A stretch of DNA of 64,000 nucleotides from the NCBI RefSeq assembly GCF_031582965.1, contig NZ_CP134049.1, positions 372,001 through 436,000 on the forward strand. The letters run 5' to 3'. The DNA is from Bacillus sp. NEB1478. Its GTDB lineage: Bacteria > Bacillota > Bacilli > Bacillales > Fictibacillaceae. Positions 16,997-24,316 of this stretch are shown piece after piece. The notes beneath the pieces are model-generated. The model saw nothing but the letters and a program-made list of their open reading frames with translations. It had not been told where the DNA came from and searched no databases. The translations under genes and the position numbers were made by a program. Each line of letters starts with the position of its first letter. Position 1 is the stretch's first letter.

Positions 16997-17428
16997 TTGG
17001 GGATGAAAAATAATACATCAGGATTTGAATACGCATTTGTTTTTTTAGCAGCACTATTTGCACTAGGACTTTATCAGACGGTGATGGTCTGGGAGAATAT
17101 GAACCTTGTCCTTGATCGAATTATGGGTATGACTTCTACTTCATTTATTACATCCATGCTCCTATTCTGGTCAATAGCAAGTGTATTTTGGATTTTAAGT
17201 TTGAAAGTGCTCGACTTTGCTCATAAGACAGCACTTTATAATACAAAAAACGCTTTGTTCGGGATGGTGTTTTTATTCTTTGCAGTTCCATTCGGCGTTT
17301 GTGTACAAGTGTACAATGCGGTAGGAATCAACTCAGGAATCACAACACTTACAACAGCAGTATTGGTTACAACAATTCTGTCATTCATTATTGGATTCGT
17401 ATTCAAATTTAGAAAAACAGCGAAATAG
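16997..17428 (+). CDS. Small four-helix membrane protein, unknown
   Basis: 143 residues with four hydrophobic helices (about residues 12-32, 50-72, 88-106 and 115-136) and a short basic tail (FKFRKTAK). Two starts are possible: TTG at 16997, about six bases after AAGGAGAG, or ATG at 17003, about twelve bases after it. I kept the TTG for its spacing. Single-gene unit between a repeat and a strong terminator. No family recognised. Confidence 0.65.
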   Translation: MGMKNNTSGFEYAFVFLAALFALGLYQTVMVWENMNLVLDRIMGMTSTSFITSMLLFWSIASVFWILSLKVLDFAHKTALYNTKNALFGMVFLFFAVPFGVCVQVYNAVGINSGITTLTTAVLVTTILSFIIGFVFKFRKTAK

Positions 17429-17437
17429 TATATGTTT

Positions 17438-17471
17438 AAAGACTGTCGGCCATTGGCCGACAGTCTTTTTT
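17438..17471 (+). terminator. Strong Rho-independent terminator
   Basis: Perfect stem AAAGACTGTCGGCC (17438-17451) with GGCCGACAGTCTTT (17455-17468), loop ATT, then T. Confidence 0.93.
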
Positions 17472-17518
17472 GTATAGTGGATGTTAGGATGAGTTATTTA
17501 TATGATAAATAGCAACTA

Positions 17519-17547
17519 TTGACATGTTCTTTATAAAGAACTAAAAT
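17519..17547 (+). promoter_or_regulatory. SigA promoter with SinR-type operator filling the spacer
   Basis: -35 TTGACA (17519-17524), a 17-nt spacer, -10 TAAAAT (17542-17547). The perfect palindrome GTTCTTTATAAAGAAC (17526-17541) occupies 16 of the 17 spacer bases. A repressor bound here would exclude RNA polymerase. Confidence 0.8.
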
Positions 17548-17634
17548 TATCTTTAATTGTAATGTTTTTGAAAAAATAAACGTAAATAAATTATCGTTTG
17601 TTCGTTAAAAAGAATATAAAAAGGGGGGATTTTT

Positions 17635-18807
17635 ATCAATAGATATGACGAACTAGACTCACTGAGGGGATTAGCTTCTTTATCTGTATTTTTTGGTCAT
17701 ATGTATCTAATGTTTAATGAAACTTTTTTTTCGAAATTAATTTTTGAATTTGGATTACTACGCGGAGTAATTGCAGGGAGTGAAGCAGTAACATTATTTT
17801 TTGTTTTAAGTGGCTTTGTATTATCATTACCTTTTTATATTAACAAGAATTTTAATTATGGAAAATACGCTATTAAACGTTTTTTTAGAATTTATGTTCC
17901 GTACATAATTGCAATTATATTTGCATTTATTTGTAGAGAAATATTCTATACAGGAAAAATAGAAGGATTTACAGAATGGTTTAATGTGAATTGGTCATTT
18001 GAAATAAATGGTAATTCTATTAAGGACCACATTTTATTAATTGGTACATTTACAAGTAATCTAAATAATGTAATTTGGTCATTAGTACATGAATTAAGAA
18101 TTTCTCTTGTTTTTCCAATATTAATGTTTTTAATAATAAAAACAAATTTAAAACAAGGTCTGGGATTAGCCATAATATTATCCTTGATAAGTATTCTTTT
18201 TTCTTTAATAGCTAAAAAGCCTTTTTTAGGTACTGAATTTTATTATACAATTCATTGCACTTCCTTATTTATTTTAGGAGCGCTACTTGCAAAATATCGA
18301 GTAAACATAATTAATAAAATGTTAAATATAAGTGGCATTAAAAAAATTTCCTTGTTTATACTTGGAATCGTCTTATATCTTTATGCTCACCCTTCTTTTA
18401 TATTAAACATAATTATTCAAGATTTTAATCCATATTATAGAGCAATAATTGATACTTGGGTAACCTCTTTTGGGGCAATGATTTTAATTGTCTTAGCCAT
18501 TTCACCAGGTCATATGTCCAAAATTTTAAGAAATAATATATTAAATTTTATTGGAAAGATTTCATATAGTTTGTATTTAACACATTTGGTTGTACTATTC
18601 TCATGCATACATTTTTTAAATAGAGTTATACCTATATGGTCTATCTGCTTGGTTGTAGTATTAGGAACTTTTGTTGTTTCAACTATTATGTATTACCTAG
18701 TCGAAAAACCTGCAATAACACTTGGGAAATTCTTAACAAGGGCAAAGTCAATAAAACAAGATTATGAAGAAACGAGTGATATTGTAAAGCTTCGCCAGAG
18801 CTCCTAG
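17635..18807 (+). CDS. Membrane acyltransferase (acyltransferase_3 family), non-standard start
   Basis: A polytopic acyltransferase with about ten helices. The reading frame carries the family opening RYDELDSLRGLASLSVFFGH directly after an ATC codon at 17635, itself six bases after AAGGGGGG. This is exactly where an ATG is expected. The first in-frame ATG (17701) has no ribosome site and would remove the conserved Arg and His of helix 1. So either the gene starts at a rare AUC/AUU codon or its start has been lost by one substitution. Family members O-acylate sugars or peptides at the membrane. The SinR-type promoter upstream suggests modification of matrix polysaccharide or of the neighbouring peptide. 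Confidence 0.7.
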   Translation: MNRYDELDSLRGLASLSVFFGHMYLMFNETFFSKLIFEFGLLRGVIAGSEAVTLFFVLSGFVLSLPFYINKNFNYGKYAIKRFFRIYVPYIIAIIFAFICREIFYTGKIEGFTEWFNVNWSFEINGNSIKDHILLIGTFTSNLNNVIWSLVHELRISLVFPILMFLIIKTNLKQGLGLAIILSLISILFSLIAKKPFLGTEFYYTIHCTSLFILGALLAKYRVNIINKMLNISGIKKISLFILGIVLYLYAHPSFILNIIIQDFNPYYRAIIDTWVTSFGAMILIVLAISPGHMSKILRNNILNFIGKISYSLYLTHLVVLFSCIHFLNRVIPIWSICLVVVLGTFVVSTIMYYLVEKPAITLGKFLTRAKSIKQDYEETSDIVKLRQSS

Positions 18808-18867
18808 AAATGAAAAGACAGTTTACATACAAAAAAACATTGTTTGAGCTTTGGTGTAGAAAACCCA

Positions 18868-18892
18868 AGGCTTTTTTTAAAAGCCTGTTTTT
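18868..18892 (+). terminator. Probable Rho-independent terminator
   Basis: Stem AGGCTTTT (18868-18875) with AAAAGCCT (18879-18886), then GTTTTT; 60 nt after the acyltransferase stop. Confidence 0.6.
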
Positions 18893-18911
18893 CGCAAGCT
18901 TTGTTATTTTT

Positions 18912-19048
18912 GGAAGTAGTTGATCTCCGTTTCAGGATGCACGCTTTCCGCGAGGCTTATGGTGAGCCATCTTGGCACGTTCTACCTTCTATGTCTCACC
19001 TGTCACGCTGCTCCTATCCTGTATCTCGCACCTTACACTCCAATCAAC
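18912..19048. repeat. Dispersed Bacillaceae intergenic repeat, degenerate copy
   Basis: The segment runs from GGAAGTAGTTGATCTCCGTT through CTTTCCGCGAGG, GGTGAGCC, TGTCTCACCTGTCACGCTGC to TTACACTCCAATCAAC. It matches, from memory, a common non-coding repeat of Bacillus genomes, here with many substitutions. It explains the apparent open frame at 18844-19125, which I do not count as a gene. Confidence 0.6.
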
Positions 19049-19140
19049 CTGTCATTGGAGTCAAATTACAAAAATGCCCCAGAAGCAACAATTTTTTAGA
19101 AAAGGGCTTTTTAAAATTTAGATAATCACACAAAAAAACT

Positions 19141-19169
19141 TTGACATATCTGAAAAATGATGGTAATTT
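19141..19169 (+). promoter_or_regulatory. SigA promoter of the lasso peptide cluster
   Basis: -35 TTGACA (19141-19146), a 17-nt spacer, -10 TAATTT (19164-19169); 85 nt before the cyclase start. Confidence 0.7.
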
Positions 19170-19181
19170 TAAAAATATAAC

Positions 19182-19197
19182 GTTCGTTATAAAGAAC
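19182..19197 (+). promoter_or_regulatory. SinR-type operator of the lasso cluster
   Basis: GTTCGTTATAAAGAAC, one mismatch from the perfect palindrome, at about +7 to +22 of the predicted transcript. Confidence 0.7.
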
Positions 19198-19253
19198 GAA
19201 ATTAACTAAAATATTCTTTTTTAAGAATTTTTAAGGAGTAAGGCGGAGAAAAT

Positions 19254-21317
19254 ATGAGTGCTATTACTGGTGTTTTTCATGTAAATAAATCAGTTTCTTA
19301 TGAAGGAAATTCAATGTTGGAGAGTTTGAAACAATTTCCTTTCGATAGCATAGATAATTACTCCAAAGATAAAATTTTTTTTGGATGTTTAGCACAATGG
19401 ATCATGCCAGAAAACATTAATAAAAAACAATGCTTTTATGATTATGAAAAAAGATTAGCTATAACTGGTGATGTAATTTTAGATAATCGAGAAGACTTAT
19501 TTCGGCATCTGAAAGTTCCAATGGCAGTTCGTAATGAGATTACGGATTGTGAATTAATTTTGTTAGCTTACTGTAAATGGCAGGAAGATACTCCAAAGTA
19601 TTTAATTGGAGACTTTGCTTTTATGATATGGGATGAAAGAAATAATAGACTTTTTGGAGCAAGGGATTTTTCCGGATCGCGTACACTTTATTATTATAAT
19701 GATTTAAACTTATTTGCATTTTGTACAGTAATGGAACCGCTTTTACAGCTTCCTTATGTATCAAACAGATTAAACGATCATTGGATAGCAGATTATTTAG
19801 CGATACCAAATATAATTGATTCCCCAAATGGTTTTACAACAGTATTTAAAGATATACAATCAATTCCCCCTTCCCATTTTATAACAGTATATAAAGGAAA
19901 GGTTACATTAAGTAGATACTGCACAATAAGTGTTGATGAAAAGATTAAATATAAATCTGAAAGTGAGTATATTGAGGCGTTTCAAGAAATATTTAATACA
20001 GCAGTAAATTCCCGGTTAAGGTCACATAAAGAAATTGGAGCACAACTGAGTGGTGGACTTGATTCAGGGTCTGTCGTTAGTATTGGTGCCAGAAGTCTAA
20101 AAAAAATAGATAAAAAATTACATACTTTCAGCTTTGTTCCAATATCAGAATATATAGATTGGACCCATAAACATAGAGTACCTGATGAAAGAGAATATAT
20201 TAAAGCAATTGTAAATTATACTGGAAATATATCTGATTTATATTTAGACTTCAAAAATCAATCACCTTATTCAGAAATTGATAATTGGTTAAATATTATG
20301 GAAATGCCATATAAATTTTTTGAGAATTCTGTATGGATAAAAGGTATTTATGATGCTGCGCATAAAAAAAATATAGGTGTACTTTTAGTTGGCTCAAGAG
20401 GTAATACGACGATTTCTTGGGGACCGGCACTGGATTATTACTCCGAAATATTTAAAAAAATGAAATGGCTTAAGCTGTATCGTGAACTGAATTTATATAG
20501 TGTGAATACAGGAGCAAAAAAATCTAGAATATTAAAAGTCATATTTAACAAAGCCTATCCATCTATTTATTCTAAAAACAAACCATATGAGTTCCCTAAA
20601 TTAATTAGTAAAGAACTGGAAAAAAAGACGAATGTCTATGAAAGATTAAATGAAGAGGGAATAAACATGGATAGTTCATTTAAAGAAAATATATATGACA
20701 TACGTTTAAAACATTTTGAACAATTAAATGTTTGGAATGTTACCGGAACATGTGGAACAAAACTTTCTTTAAGGCATTCTATGCAGTCACACGATCCTAC
20801 AAATGATTTAAGAGTAATAAAATTTTGTTTATCACTTCCTATTGATAAATTTTTCGGTGATGGCTTAGACCGTGGATTAATTAGGAAAGCTACCAAAGGA
20901 TTTCTTCCTGATAAAGTACGCTTAAATCAACGTACTCGTGGAGTACAAGGTGTAGATTCAATTCAAAGAATGTCTCCTTCGTGGAATTTATTTTTAGAAG
21001 AACTTAATCAATTATGTAATGATGAGCTATCTCGGCAATACCTAAATATAGACGTGATTAAAACTGCAATAACAAAACTAAATAATGAAATACGTCAAGA
21101 GTTTGCTCTAGATCCTCATTTCCGAATTTTAATGAGAAGTATCATAGTATATCGATTCCTAAAAACATTGAAAGGAGGTGAAAAAATGAAAAAAGAATGG
21201 AAAGCTCCAGAGTTAGAAGTACTTAATATTAATATGACAATGAATGGCCCTGGAATAAGAGATGTCGACGCGACATATGAGGATGAAGATGAAATTGTTC
21301 AACTTCATGAAAGTTAA
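19254..21317 (+). CDS. Lasso peptide cyclase (asparagine synthase-like) fused in frame to its precursor
   Basis: Residues 1-644 are an asparagine-synthetase-like lasso cyclase, which adenylates the ring Asp/Glu and forms the macrolactam. The N-terminal glutaminase-like half (1 to about 220) starts MSAITG and lacks the catalytic Cys2 of true amidotransferases, as usual for lasso cyclases. The synthetase half has the PP-loop LSGGLDSGSV at about residues 264-273. No stop codon separates residue 644 from the precursor peptide, which begins at Met645 behind its own perfect AAAGGAGGTG site, so a 687-residue fusion can be made as well as free precursor. The ATG at 19254 follows TAAGGCGGAG. It lies behind a SinR-type operator and is followed by kinase, B1, B2, nucleotidyltransferase and exporter genes. 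Confidence 0.88.
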   Translation: MSAITGVFHVNKSVSYEGNSMLESLKQFPFDSIDNYSKDKIFFGCLAQWIMPENINKKQCFYDYEKRLAITGDVILDNREDLFRHLKVPMAVRNEITDCELILLAYCKWQEDTPKYLIGDFAFMIWDERNNRLFGARDFSGSRTLYYYNDLNLFAFCTVMEPLLQLPYVSNRLNDHWIADYLAIPNIIDSPNGFTTVFKDIQSIPPSHFITVYKGKVTLSRYCTISVDEKIKYKSESEYIEAFQEIFNTAVNSRLRSHKEIGAQLSGGLDSGSVVSIGARSLKKIDKKLHTFSFVPISEYIDWTHKHRVPDEREYIKAIVNYTGNISDLYLDFKNQSPYSEIDNWLNIMEMPYKFFENSVWIKGIYDAAHKKNIGVLLVGSRGNTTISWGPALDYYSEIFKKMKWLKLYRELNLYSVNTGAKKSRILKVIFNKAYPSIYSKNKPYEFPKLISKELEKKTNVYERLNEEGINMDSSFKENIYDIRLKHFEQLNVWNVTGTCGTKLSLRHSMQSHDPTNDLRVIKFCLSLPIDKFFGDGLDRGLIRKATKGFLPDKVRLNQRTRGVQGVDSIQRMSPSWNLFLEELNQLCNDELSRQYLNIDVIKTAITKLNNEIRQEFALDPHFRILMRSIIVYRFLKTLKGGEKMKKEWKAPELEVLNINMTMNGPGIRDVDATYEDEDEIVQLHES
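21186..21317 (+). CDS. Paeninodin-type lasso peptide precursor
   Basis: A 43-residue peptide translated from an ATG with AAAGGAGGTG five bases upstream, in the same frame as the cyclase. The leader has the WKAPELEVL form of the YxxPxL recognition motif (Trp for Tyr) and a Thr near the cleavage site (NMTMNGPG). By alignment with the remembered paeninodin core (AGPGTSTPD...), the core is NGPGIRDVD..., with Asn1 joined to Asp9. If cleavage falls after Asn, it would be a Gly1-Asp8 ring. The tail is acidic and ends in HES; a C-terminal Ser is the residue phosphorylated in paeninodin. It is encoded after the cyclase rather than before it. Confidence 0.88.
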   Translation: MKKEWKAPELEVLNINMTMNGPGIRDVDATYEDEDEIVQLHES

Positions 21318-21345
21318 ACCGAATTCATACTTAACCTAAGTGTTT

Positions 21346-21386
21346 AAAGCCCTTATACTAATTAATTTTGTATAGGGGCTTTTACG
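21346..21386 (+). terminator. Stem-loop after the precursor, probable partial terminator
   Basis: A 13-bp stem (21346-21358 with 21370-21382, one G-U) with only a short T run. It would leave more precursor mRNA than downstream mRNA, a common arrangement in peptide clusters. Confidence 0.65.
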
Positions 21387-21417
21387 TAAATAATTGAAAT
21401 GAGAGGGTACTAAACTT

Positions 21418-22347
21418 ATGGAATTAACAATGCATAGGTACCATTACAAATCATTTGGATTAAATATTATTAGTGAGATATCTCTTCCAGAACTATTTCC
21501 TAAAAAGGATATTTTTGAAGAGGATACTGTTGAAATAAAGATTGTTTGTGATGTCTCTGATTTTCGAGATCAGTTATCGAACAAAAAAATAATTATAAAG
21601 AAGGATTTTTTACTTTTTGAAGTTCCGAATGTAGCAATTTTTTGTGTGAAAGACGGAAACAAAATAATTGTCGATCCGTTTAATGGGGCTAGTGAAGGGA
21701 AAATAAGACTTTATTTATTAGGATCTTGCATTGGAGCATTATTACTACAAAGGAAAATTCTCCCTTTACATGGTAGTGCAGTTGAGATAAATGGTAAAGC
21801 CTATGCTATTGTAGGACATTCTGGAGCTGGAAAATCTACTCTTGCTTCATCTTTTATCAAACAAGGTTTTAGATTAATTAGTGATGATGTTATACCTGTG
21901 TCTTTTGTAGAGGGAACTCCCATAGTTAAACCTTCTTATCCACACCAAAAGCTCTGGCAACAAAGCTTAATTGAATTTGGAATGGATTATAAGAAATTCA
22001 ATCCATTGTTTGAAAGAGAAACTAAGTATCAAGTACCCGTAACCAATTTTGTTTTAAAACCTATTCCTTTTGCTGGTGTAATTGAATTAGATAAAACTGA
22101 TGGATCGCAAATTCAGTTAAGAGAAATATATGGCATTGAACGACTGCGTATCCTTCTTCAACATACATATCGTCGTTCATTTATCCCTAAGTTAGGTTTG
22201 ATTGATTGGCACTTTAAAGAATGCCTTAAAGTTATTAAAGAAATTCAAGTAATGCAGATGCACCGCCCCACCACACCTTTCACCGCCAATCAATTGAGGG
22301 AGCTAATATTAGATTCTATAAACGATCAGGAGGAAATATTATTATGA
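21418..22347 (+). CDS. HPr kinase-like protein of lasso cluster (probable precursor kinase)
   Basis: A 309-residue protein with a P-loop VGHSGAGKST at residues 132-141 inside an HPr-kinase-like fold; LHGSAVEINGKAYAI just before it and SDDVIPV after it fit that family. In paeninodin-type clusters such proteins phosphorylate the C-terminal Ser of the precursor, and the precursor here ends in Ser. The ATG follows GAGGGTAC. The stop overlaps the B1 gene by 4 nt. An N-terminal domain (about 1-90) of mixed strands has no known role. Confidence 0.85.
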   Translation: MELTMHRYHYKSFGLNIISEISLPELFPKKDIFEEDTVEIKIVCDVSDFRDQLSNKKIIIKKDFLLFEVPNVAIFCVKDGNKIIVDPFNGASEGKIRLYLLGSCIGALLLQRKILPLHGSAVEINGKAYAIVGHSGAGKSTLASSFIKQGFRLISDDVIPVSFVEGTPIVKPSYPHQKLWQQSLIEFGMDYKKFNPLFERETKYQVPVTNFVLKPIPFAGVIELDKTDGSQIQLREIYGIERLRILLQHTYRRSFIPKLGLIDWHFKECLKVIKEIQVMQMHRPTTPFTANQLRELILDSINDQEEILL

Positions 22348-22637
22348 AAATAACATCCGAAAGTCTGATTAGACAAGTTGAAGGTAACATTGTGAGTGAT
22401 ATGGATGGAGAAAAAGTAATGATGAGTATTAAAAATGGTAAATATTATAATTTAGGTTCAATGGGAGGAATCATTTGGGATAAAATCGCAAAAGTAAATT
22501 CAATTACAAATCTTGTAGAAATGTTAACCGATGAATACGAAATTGAAAAGCTAAATTGCCAGAACCAGGTAGTGGCTTTTATTGAAAAACTAAAGGAAGA
22601 GAATTTAATAATGATTTCTAATGAAAAAGAGAGATAG
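22344..22637 (+). CDS. PqqD-like lasso leader-binding protein (B1)
   Basis: A 97-residue RRE (RiPP recognition element) protein of the PqqD fold. The GKYYNLGSMGGIIWDKIAK segment (about residues 32-50) and a following winged helix are typical. In split-B lasso systems this protein binds the leader and delivers it to the B2 protease and the cyclase. GGAGGAAAT lies before the ATG. It overlaps the kinase gene by 4 nt, and the B2 start lies 13 nt beyond its stop, so the group is tightly coupled. Confidence 0.9.
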   Translation: MKITSESLIRQVEGNIVSDMDGEKVMMSIKNGKYYNLGSMGGIIWDKIAKVNSITNLVEMLTDEYEIEKLNCQNQVVAFIEKLKEENLIMISNEKER

Positions 22638-22650
22638 TAGGAATTACTTT

Positions 22651-23106
22651 ATGAGATTAATAAAAAAAATACGTAATTATTACTTATTTAATCGTGAAAT
22701 GAAGATTTTACTAATAGAAGCCTATTTATATTTGATGTGGGCTCGATTTATGAAAAAAATGCCGTTTGTAAAAGTTTCATCAAATTTAGGCAGTTATATG
22801 GAAGAGACATCTACTGAGGTAGAGGAATACAACAGGAGTATCCTAAAAAAAGTTTCTCAAGCTATTCATATCATGAGTCGTTATACTTTTTGGGAAAGTC
22901 AATGTATGGTAAAAGCTATTGCTGGAATGAAAATGTTAAATAGGCGTAAGATCGAAAGTACTATTTATTTTGGAACCGGAAGAGATGAAAAGGGAAATTT
23001 AATTGCACATGCTTGGCTAAGAAGTGGTCCATTTTATATTTCAGGTGCAGAAGGAATGAGCAGGTTTACTGTCGTTGGGAAATTTGCAAATAAAATTAGT
23101 AGTTGA
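22651..23106 (+). CDS. Lasso leader peptidase (B2, transglutaminase-like)
   Basis: 151 residues of the transglutaminase-like cysteine protease family. The Cys is in ESQCMVKA (Cys85) and the His in IAHAWLRSG (His120), and the helix-Cys context SRYTFWESQCMVKA is typical of lasso B2 proteins. It removes the leader so that the new N-terminus can be cyclised. I chose the ATG at 22651 with AGGA upstream; an in-frame ATG at 22621 overlaps B1 and has no ribosome site. Confidence 0.9.
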   Translation: MRLIKKIRNYYLFNREMKILLIEAYLYLMWARFMKKMPFVKVSSNLGSYMEETSTEVEEYNRSILKKVSQAIHIMSRYTFWESQCMVKAIAGMKMLNRRKIESTIYFGTGRDEKGNLIAHAWLRSGPFYISGAEGMSRFTVVGKFANKISS

Positions 23107-23117
23107 AGGTGGATCCA

Positions 23118-24314
23118 ATGAAATTTTGTAATGTATTCTCCAATATTTCTAAAGAATTGCAATTGCAATTTGTGCTATTAAAAAAAGAAAGTGCAACGGA
23201 AATTAATAAAATGGATAGACAAAAATTCGAAAAAATCGACTGGGAGGAATTTATTAACTTAGTCCTCCATCATCGTACATATACCTGTCTATACCCCAAA
23301 ATAAAAGGTGTAAATGAAAATCTAATCCCTCCATTCGTTATAACCAGATTATCTAATTATTATAAAAGAAATACTTTTCAAATGTTGTATTTAACTGCGG
23401 AGATGAATGAAATAAATATCAAAATAAGTGAAAAAGGAATTCGTATTCTTTTTCTAAAAGGACCGTTCTTGGCAACAGATTTATATGGAGATATATCACT
23501 AAGAACTTCTGGTGATCTCGATGTTCTTGTTCCAATTGAAGATTTAAATAAAGTTGATCAGCTATTGTATTTAGAGGGGTATGTTAAGGATGATTACATA
23601 AAAACAGTTCTTAATGACTGGAAGTGGCGTCACCATCATGTAACATACTTTCATCCAATCAAAAAAGTAAAGTTAGAAATACACTGGAGGTTAAACCCTG
23701 GACCTGGCAAAGAACCTTCTTTTGATGAATTATGGACTCGAAAAAGAAAAAGCTCAATAACTTCTCATCCAATTTACACATTAGGATCAGAAGACCTCTT
23801 TTTATTTTTGGTTTCTCATGGTGCAAGACATGGCTGGTCAAGATTAAGGTGGCTATTAGATATTGATAAGATATTAAATAGAAAATTAGATACAACTCAG
23901 CTTTTTTTAATTTTAAAAAAATATCACGCTTTGCAACTTGCAGGTCAAATTCTTATTTTAATCTCTGAACTTCTTAACAAACCTATAAAAATAGAATTTA
24001 ATAATTTAATGAAAAATAATCATTCAATTGAACTAGCAAATAGAACTCTTTTTTATTTGGAAAACAAGGTAAATTTACACACAAATCCAGTACCGAAATT
24101 TGTTTCTGTTTATCACAGTGATTATTTATTTTTTATGAAGACAAAAACTCAAAAAATTTTATTTCTTTTAAGCTTTCTTTTCCCATATCCAGAAGATAAG
24201 GAAATCTTGCCATTACCTAAATCTCTTCACTTTTTATATTTTGTTTTACGCCCTTTTTTATGGATATGGAATAAAACGCGTAGTAGGATACAGCCAATTC
24301 ATTTGGAGGATTAA
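23118..24314 (+). CDS. Nucleotidyltransferase-like protein of lasso cluster
   Basis: A 398-residue protein of the uncharacterised nucleotidyltransferase family found in lasso and related clusters. LFLKGPFLATDLYGDISLRT followed by SGDLDVLV (about residues 130-142) gives the G-x-x-x-D-x-D type metal site. A His-rich VLHHRTYTCLYP region and a VSHGARHGWSRLRWLLDID segment are also characteristic. A second member occurs at 52673-53761. The role (nucleotide or sugar-nucleotide transfer onto the peptide or its phosphate) is not established. The start is the ATG at 23118 after AAGGTGG. Confidence 0.82.
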   Translation: MKFCNVFSNISKELQLQFVLLKKESATEINKMDRQKFEKIDWEEFINLVLHHRTYTCLYPKIKGVNENLIPPFVITRLSNYYKRNTFQMLYLTAEMNEINIKISEKGIRILFLKGPFLATDLYGDISLRTSGDLDVLVPIEDLNKVDQLLYLEGYVKDDYIKTVLNDWKWRHHHVTYFHPIKKVKLEIHWRLNPGPGKEPSFDELWTRKRKSSITSHPIYTLGSEDLFLFLVSHGARHGWSRLRWLLDIDKILNRKLDTTQLFLILKKYHALQLAGQILILISELLNKPIKIEFNNLMKNNHSIELANRTLFYLENKVNLHTNPVPKFVSVYHSDYLFFMKTKTQKILFLLSFLFPYPEDKEILPLPKSLHFLYFVLRPFLWIWNKTRSRIQPIHLED

Positions 24315-24316
24315 GA

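Noticed and set aside
18844..19125. Open frame of 93 residues between acyltransferase and lasso cluster
   Set aside because: It lies on a degenerate dispersed non-coding repeat, has no ribosome site and no protein-like composition.
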